NCBI GenBank assembly: GCA_910579305.1
Contig: CAJTTA010000001.1
Coordinates: 30,276-94,275, forward strand
Length of the DNA stretch: 64,000 bases
Source: an uncultured Muribaculaceae bacterium
GTDB taxonomy: Bacteria; Bacteroidota; Bacteroidia; Bacteroidales; Muribaculaceae
Direction of reading: 5' to 3'
Made by a program: the position numbers and the translations under genes. This document shows, in pieces, positions 60,383 to 64,000 of the stretch (the first letter of the stretch is position 1; the number at the start of each line of letters is the position of its first letter). A model generated the notes under the pieces. It saw nothing but the letters and a program-made list of their open reading frames with translations. It was not told the DNA's origin and ran no database searches.

Positions 60383-61513
60383 ATGAAATTTTTTGTGCGA
60401 AAGGCTCTGCATGTATTGGCGGCCGGTATTGCTGTTTCTCTTCCGGCTTGTGTGCAGGAGGTTTCGGGGTGCACTGCCGCTATTGTGTCTGCGCGTGCCT
60501 CGGCGTCGGGCAGGCCATTGTTGTGGAAAAACCGGGATACATCTGCCATCGACAATAAGGTGGAGTATATAGCTGCGGCACATCCGGGTGAACTCGCTTT
60601 TGTGGCGCTCTTCAATGCCTCGGATAGAGATTGCCTTGAGGCATGGGCGGGGATGAATTCCGCAGGCTTTGCGGTGATGAACACGGCTTCCTATAATCTC
60701 AATGACGGCAAGGTGCCGCAGAAGGATATGGATAGGGAGGGATATGTGATGACTCTCGCTCTGAAGCATTGCCGCTCTGTGGATGATTTTGAGTCTCTGC
60801 TCTCTTCGCTGCCGCGTCCTATGGGGGTGGAGGCTAATTTCGGTGTGATGGATGCTTCGGGAGCCGGGGCGTTTTTTGAGACGGGCAATGATTTCTTTAC
60901 GCGCTATGATCTTGCGGATGCTGCTGATGGTGTGCTTGTTCGCACGAATTACTCTCATTCCGGGAGGCCGGGCGAGGGTTTCGGGCAGATACGTGAGCGC
61001 AATGCGCTTGAGTTGCTCAGGCCTTATATGGGCCATGCGTCTCTCTCTCCGTCTGTTTTCACGGAGGAGCTGTCATGTTCGTTCTATCACTCGCTGCATG
61101 GGAGAGATATGCTTGCTTCGGATGCGGAGTGGATTGTGGATCAGGATTTCATTCCCCGCTTCACGACTACGGCCAGTGTGGTGATAGAGGGGGTGGTGCC
61201 TGCGGAAAGGATCATGGAGGATTCGGGCCGGGATTATGTGATGTGGACGGCTCTGGGATATCCTCCCTGTGCCGAGGTGGTGCCCGTGTGGTGTGATCCG
61301 CAGGGGGTGGATCCTGAGTTGCGGGGGCTTGAGGAGGATGGCACTTCGGCTATGTGCAACAGGGCGAAGGCGCGTAAGGCTGAGGTGTTCTGCGCCCCTG
61401 ACGGCAATGCTTCCCGATACATATATGTCCCTGCTCTGTGCGGGGATAAGGGTTATCTTTCCCGCTTTCGGCGTCTTAACTATGAGACTTATGCCAAGCT
61501 ACGACGACATTGA
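60383..61513 (+). CDS. Exported Ntn hydrolase (C45 acyltransferase / linear amide hydrolase-like)
   Basis: 376 residues. After the signal sequence (MKFFVRKALHVLAAGIAVSL) comes VSGCTAAIV: Cys30 is the likely N-terminal nucleophile, exposed by cleavage, as in the penicillin acyltransferase/C45 family. A second Cys at 23 (SLPAC) could be a lipobox. SGRPLLWKNRDTS and GMNSAGFAVMNTASYN fit that family's N-terminal half. Likely reaction is amide-bond hydrolysis or acyl transfer on a small exported substrate; bile-salt hydrolase-like activity is a less likely alternative. The signal peptide needs ATG 60383, which makes the leaderless promoter call stronger. The next gene starts inside its 3' end. Confidence 0.8.
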   Translation: MKFFVRKALHVLAAGIAVSLPACVQEVSGCTAAIVSARASASGRPLLWKNRDTSAIDNKVEYIAAAHPGELAFVALFNASDRDCLEAWAGMNSAGFAVMNTASYNLNDGKVPQKDMDREGYVMTLALKHCRSVDDFESLLSSLPRPMGVEANFGVMDASGAGAFFETGNDFFTRYDLADAADGVLVRTNYSHSGRPGEGFGQIRERNALELLRPYMGHASLSPSVFTEELSCSFYHSLHGRDMLASDAEWIVDQDFIPRFTTTASVVIEGVVPAERIMEDSGRDYVMWTALGYPPCAEVVPVWCDPQGVDPELRGLEEDGTSAMCNRAKARKAEVFCAPDGNASRYIYVPALCGDKGYLSRFRRLNYETYAKLRRH

Positions 61514-62021
61514 GCCTTTGTGCAGGGTGGTGTCGGCTCCTATGTCGCGAAGTCGTTTCCTGCGGACTCTGGCTGCGCTTAAGGCCCGCAAGCCTTTGGC
61601 CGGTCTCGGGCTGGCTGTGGGTGTGGCTGTGGCTGCAGGGGGGTTGACAGATGTGAGGTGGGTCATAATCGCCCTGATGCTTGTGACTGTTGTTGCGCCT
61701 ATGGTCATGGCTTTCCTGTATATTGTGCATGCTATTTCGCCTCGATGCCTGCAGAATGTGCATGCGCGCAGGGTGGAGATTTTTCCGGGGTATATGGCGG
61801 TGACTTATGAGGTGCCGGGGATTCCGGCTGATGGCGATGATGAGCCGGAGCCGCGTCTTGTGAGGTTTGAGGTGGGGAAGGAGGAGCTGGCATCGGTGAG
61901 GGTGCGTCCGGCCGATGTGCTTGTGACGATGCGTGCTCCGTTTGGATTCATCATATTGCCGTATGATGACGCTTCCGATGGTGATGCGCTTGTGAAATGG
62001 GCGCGAGCTCTGAACTTTTGA
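61491..62021 (+). CDS. Hypothetical two-segment membrane protein
   Basis: 176 residues, starting within the last 23 nt of the Ntn-hydrolase gene (another ATG at 61482). Two hydrophobic segments (about 38-52 and 58-82: VIIALMLVTVVAPMVMAFLYIV) are followed by a soluble C-terminal domain of about 90 residues with VRFEVGKEELASVRVRP and FGFIILPYDD. Not recognised. The overlap suggests translational coupling. Confidence 0.7.
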   Translation: MPSYDDIEPLCRVVSAPMSRSRFLRTLAALKARKPLAGLGLAVGVAVAAGGLTDVRWVIIALMLVTVVAPMVMAFLYIVHAISPRCLQNVHARRVEIFPGYMAVTYEVPGIPADGDDEPEPRLVRFEVGKEELASVRVRPADVLVTMRAPFGFIILPYDDASDGDALVKWARALNF

Positions 62022-62062
62022 ATCTCCTGAAGTGTTAAAATTGAAATTAACATTTCACTACT

Positions 62063-62446
62063 ATGACTGACACGGCAATATCTCAGCTTAAATCGCAGGT
62101 GGCTTCCCGCATGAAGGAGGCCGGACAGGCGGCAATTTTCTGGAGTAAAGGGGCTATAACCGTAGCGGGTTATCCGCTGATAGATGATGTGAGCGGCCGC
62201 ACGCATATCGTGTATGGACTGGCTCTCACTCCCGGCGGGCATCTCGAAGCCATCATAAGTCTTCCGCATAATATCGATCTCAGTGGCGTGCTTGTGCTCA
62301 GGGAGGGTCAGCGTCTGCCTCCTCCTGACAGCATGAGTGCCGATGGCTCTGACGCGCAGTGGGCTGTACTGTGCGATTGTTATGACAATGCCATGCATGC
62401 TCTCCGCGGGCGTGACCTGGCGGACGCTCCGTTGCCCTGGTGGTGA
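62063..62446 (+). CDS. Hypothetical cytoplasmic protein
   Basis: 127 residues, no signal or membrane segment. Contains AIFWSKGAITVAGYPLIDDVSGRTHIVYGLAL and an acidic, Trp-ending tail (DLADAPLPWW). Not recognised. It is 41 nt after the membrane protein and 78 nt before the porin, on the same strand, so it may share the transcript. Confidence 0.65.
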   Translation: MTDTAISQLKSQVASRMKEAGQAAIFWSKGAITVAGYPLIDDVSGRTHIVYGLALTPGGHLEAIISLPHNIDLSGVLVLREGQRLPPPDSMSADGSDAQWAVLCDCYDNAMHALRGRDLADAPLPWW

Positions 62447-62524
62447 TTTTTCGGCTGATCCGCTGTATTCCCTTTTCTCTCTCAGGCATATTCTCTGAAT
62501 TCTTATCTCTACTGTAAATAGTCT

Positions 62525-63883
62525 ATGAATCTCACACGTTTTTCGGCGATATCTCTCATCGCCTTGGCTTTTCTTGCTCCTTCATGGGCCGCTGCCGAGA
62601 CTACGGCGCAGGCTACGGCGGGGTTGCGGAGCAGTTCTCTGGCTGATGTCCAGCAGGATTCTCTGTCGGCTTCTCACAGGATTATCTATATCGACGGGCG
62701 TCCGTCCTCTATTGGGCAGGCGCATCTTGATTCTGTGCAGCATCTTATAAATGAGTTCTATTATGATCAGTTCCGTCATTTTTCCGATCCGGATGCTCCG
62801 TATTTTCTGTTTATGAGCAAGGATGCGCAGCTTGCCATGGGCATAGGTGGATGTGTGAGGGCGAGGGGATGGTATGACTGGGGCGGGGCTGTGCCTGCCA
62901 ATGGTTTTGCTCCGTATCTCATACCGATGGATTCTGATCCGGCGAATATGCGCAAGTTCGGCACGTCGCCGTCGGGCACGGCTTTGTTCTTCAGGGTAAT
63001 AGGCCGCAACAAGGCTTTGGGCAACTATCAGCTGTACATAGAGGCTAATTTCAATGGCTATGTGGGGCGTGGATTTCATCTCAAGAAGGCTTATGCTACT
63101 GTGAATGACTGGACTATAGGCTATGCGCAGACTACGTTCTCGGATCCTGCGGCTGAGTCGCCTACGGTGGACGCGCAGGGTGCCAATAATAAGCTTTCCG
63201 GCACTTCGGTGCTCGTGAGATGGATGCATACCATGAGGTCGCGCTGGACTGTGGCGGCTTCGCTGGAGACGCCTTCATCGCAGCCGAGTGTGCAGGACGG
63301 GCTTACAGAGAAGGTGAGTGACTGGCTGCCTGATGTGGCTGCTTTCGTGCAGTATGCCTGGGGGCGGAGCGAGCATGTGAGGCTGTCGGGCATCATGCGC
63401 ACGCTCGGTTACAGGGATCTCCGTGAGGGGAGGAATCACAATGTCATAGGCTGGGGGGCTCAGCTCTCCACGGTGTCTCATCCTCTGCCTCAGGTCACGC
63501 TTTATGGCACAGTGTGTGGTGGCAAGGGTTTTGAGAGTATGTGCGGCGACTTGCAGATGGGCAATTATGATCTTGTGCCGGTGCCTGGCCGGGATAGTGA
63601 GCTGTATGCTCCTTATGCTTTGGGCTGGAGTGTGGGCTTGCAGTATAATTTTCTTCCTAATCTCTTTGCCTCGGCCACTTATTCCGAGAGCCGGTATATG
63701 CCTCGCAGGGGGGCAGCGGCAGATGAGTATAAGCTGGGCCGCTATATGGCTGCCAATATTTTCTGGAATATCACTCCGAGGATTCAGACCGGGGTGGAGT
63801 ATGACTGGGGGCAGCGCCGCAATATGGATGGACGCCACAGGCATGCGCAGCGTGTGGGTGTGCTTGCTCAGTTTTCATTCTGA
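62525..63883 (+). CDS. DcaP-like outer-membrane porin
   Basis: 452 residues. Signal peptide to about Ala24 (SWAAAE), a short coiled N-terminal region (LDSVQHLINEFYYDQF), then a barrel of alternating strands: LAMGIGGCVRARGWYDWGG, GNYQLYIEANFNGYVGRGFHLKKAYATV, WTIGYAQTTFSDP, and a C-terminal ...RVGVLAQFSF with terminal Phe. The layout fits DcaP-type trimeric porins that pass organic anions. It ends the 60383-63883 group and has a terminator 50 bp downstream. Confidence 0.83.
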   Translation: MNLTRFSAISLIALAFLAPSWAAAETTAQATAGLRSSSLADVQQDSLSASHRIIYIDGRPSSIGQAHLDSVQHLINEFYYDQFRHFSDPDAPYFLFMSKDAQLAMGIGGCVRARGWYDWGGAVPANGFAPYLIPMDSDPANMRKFGTSPSGTALFFRVIGRNKALGNYQLYIEANFNGYVGRGFHLKKAYATVNDWTIGYAQTTFSDPAAESPTVDAQGANNKLSGTSVLVRWMHTMRSRWTVAASLETPSSQPSVQDGLTEKVSDWLPDVAAFVQYAWGRSEHVRLSGIMRTLGYRDLREGRNHNVIGWGAQLSTVSHPLPQVTLYGTVCGGKGFESMCGDLQMGNYDLVPVPGRDSELYAPYALGWSVGLQYNFLPNLFASATYSESRYMPRRGAAADEYKLGRYMAANIFWNITPRIQTGVEYDWGQRRNMDGRHRHAQRVGVLAQFSF

Positions 63884-63908
63884 GGTCTTGCCCTATATAA
63901 TATTATTA

Positions 63909-63998
<90 letters not shown>

Positions 63999-64000
63999 TT

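Overview
The window looks like a chromosomal segment of a gut-type Bacteroidales bacterium, most likely in or near the Muribaculaceae. This rests on Bacteroidota-style promoters (TAnnTTTG at -7, often with TTTG or TTG about 19-22 bp upstream), a lipoprotein TamA variant (TamL) beside TamB, secreted multidomain proteins ending in type IX-like sorting tails, the SDR-type threonine dehydrogenase/Kbl pair, diaminopimelate dehydrogenase, a DcaP-like porin, and GC-rich but not extreme coding. No tRNA, rRNA, CRISPR array, insertion sequence or phage gene was seen. The genus is an inference.

Layout. 1-1011: 5' part of dnaK, cut by the window edge. 1367-5246: agmatine deiminase and N-carbamoylputrescine amidase (putrescine synthesis), then an ABC-F ATPase. 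5333-12244: two large secreted proteins with Ig-like modules and C-terminal sorting tails; one also carries an Omp28/thioredoxin-like module. 12550-15281: M13 peptidase and an NlpC/P60 peptidase. 15682-21490: purM, an MltF-type lytic transglycosylase, a DUF3332 lipoprotein, a LysM protein and a small outer-membrane barrel. 21502-29238 (minus): tamL, tamB and a VanZ-like gene. 29310-30911: dnaB. 31548-33847: divergent tdh and kbl. 33931-39505: glmS, a secreted alpha/beta hydrolase and a RelA-type (p)ppGpp synthetase with a decayed hydrolase domain. 39542-43446 (minus): trpS, znuA-like, znuC-like and an SpmA-SpmB fusion, with no permease gene. 43666-47747: glycosyltransferase, a YidE/AspT-type transporter with ddh, and rpmE2. 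47886-50735: a putative porin followed by a periplasmic-binding gene related to the sensor half of MltF. 50826-55433: reverse rubrerythrin, a surface protein, ruvX, def and ettA. 55714-59829: a 1371-residue secreted repeat protein. 60383-63883: a secreted Ntn hydrolase, two unknown proteins and a DcaP-like porin.

The dominant theme is the cell envelope: outer-membrane assembly (TamL/TamB), peptidoglycan precursor and turnover genes (glmS, ddh, mltF, NlpC, LysM), porins and secreted surface proteins, interleaved with housekeeping genes (dnaK, dnaB, trpS, def, rpmE2, ettA, ruvX, purM).

The least explained points are: a compact minus-strand transcription unit at about 60066-60214 that looks like an undescribed small RNA of roughly 115 nt; a metal-importer pair coupled to an SpmA-SpmB fusion where a permease would be expected; a cluster of TGCAC/GTGCA words upstream of purM; three genes whose promoter geometry predicts leaderless mRNAs; and mutually exclusive hairpins between the VanZ-like gene and tamB. 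All are read from sequence alone and none has been tested.
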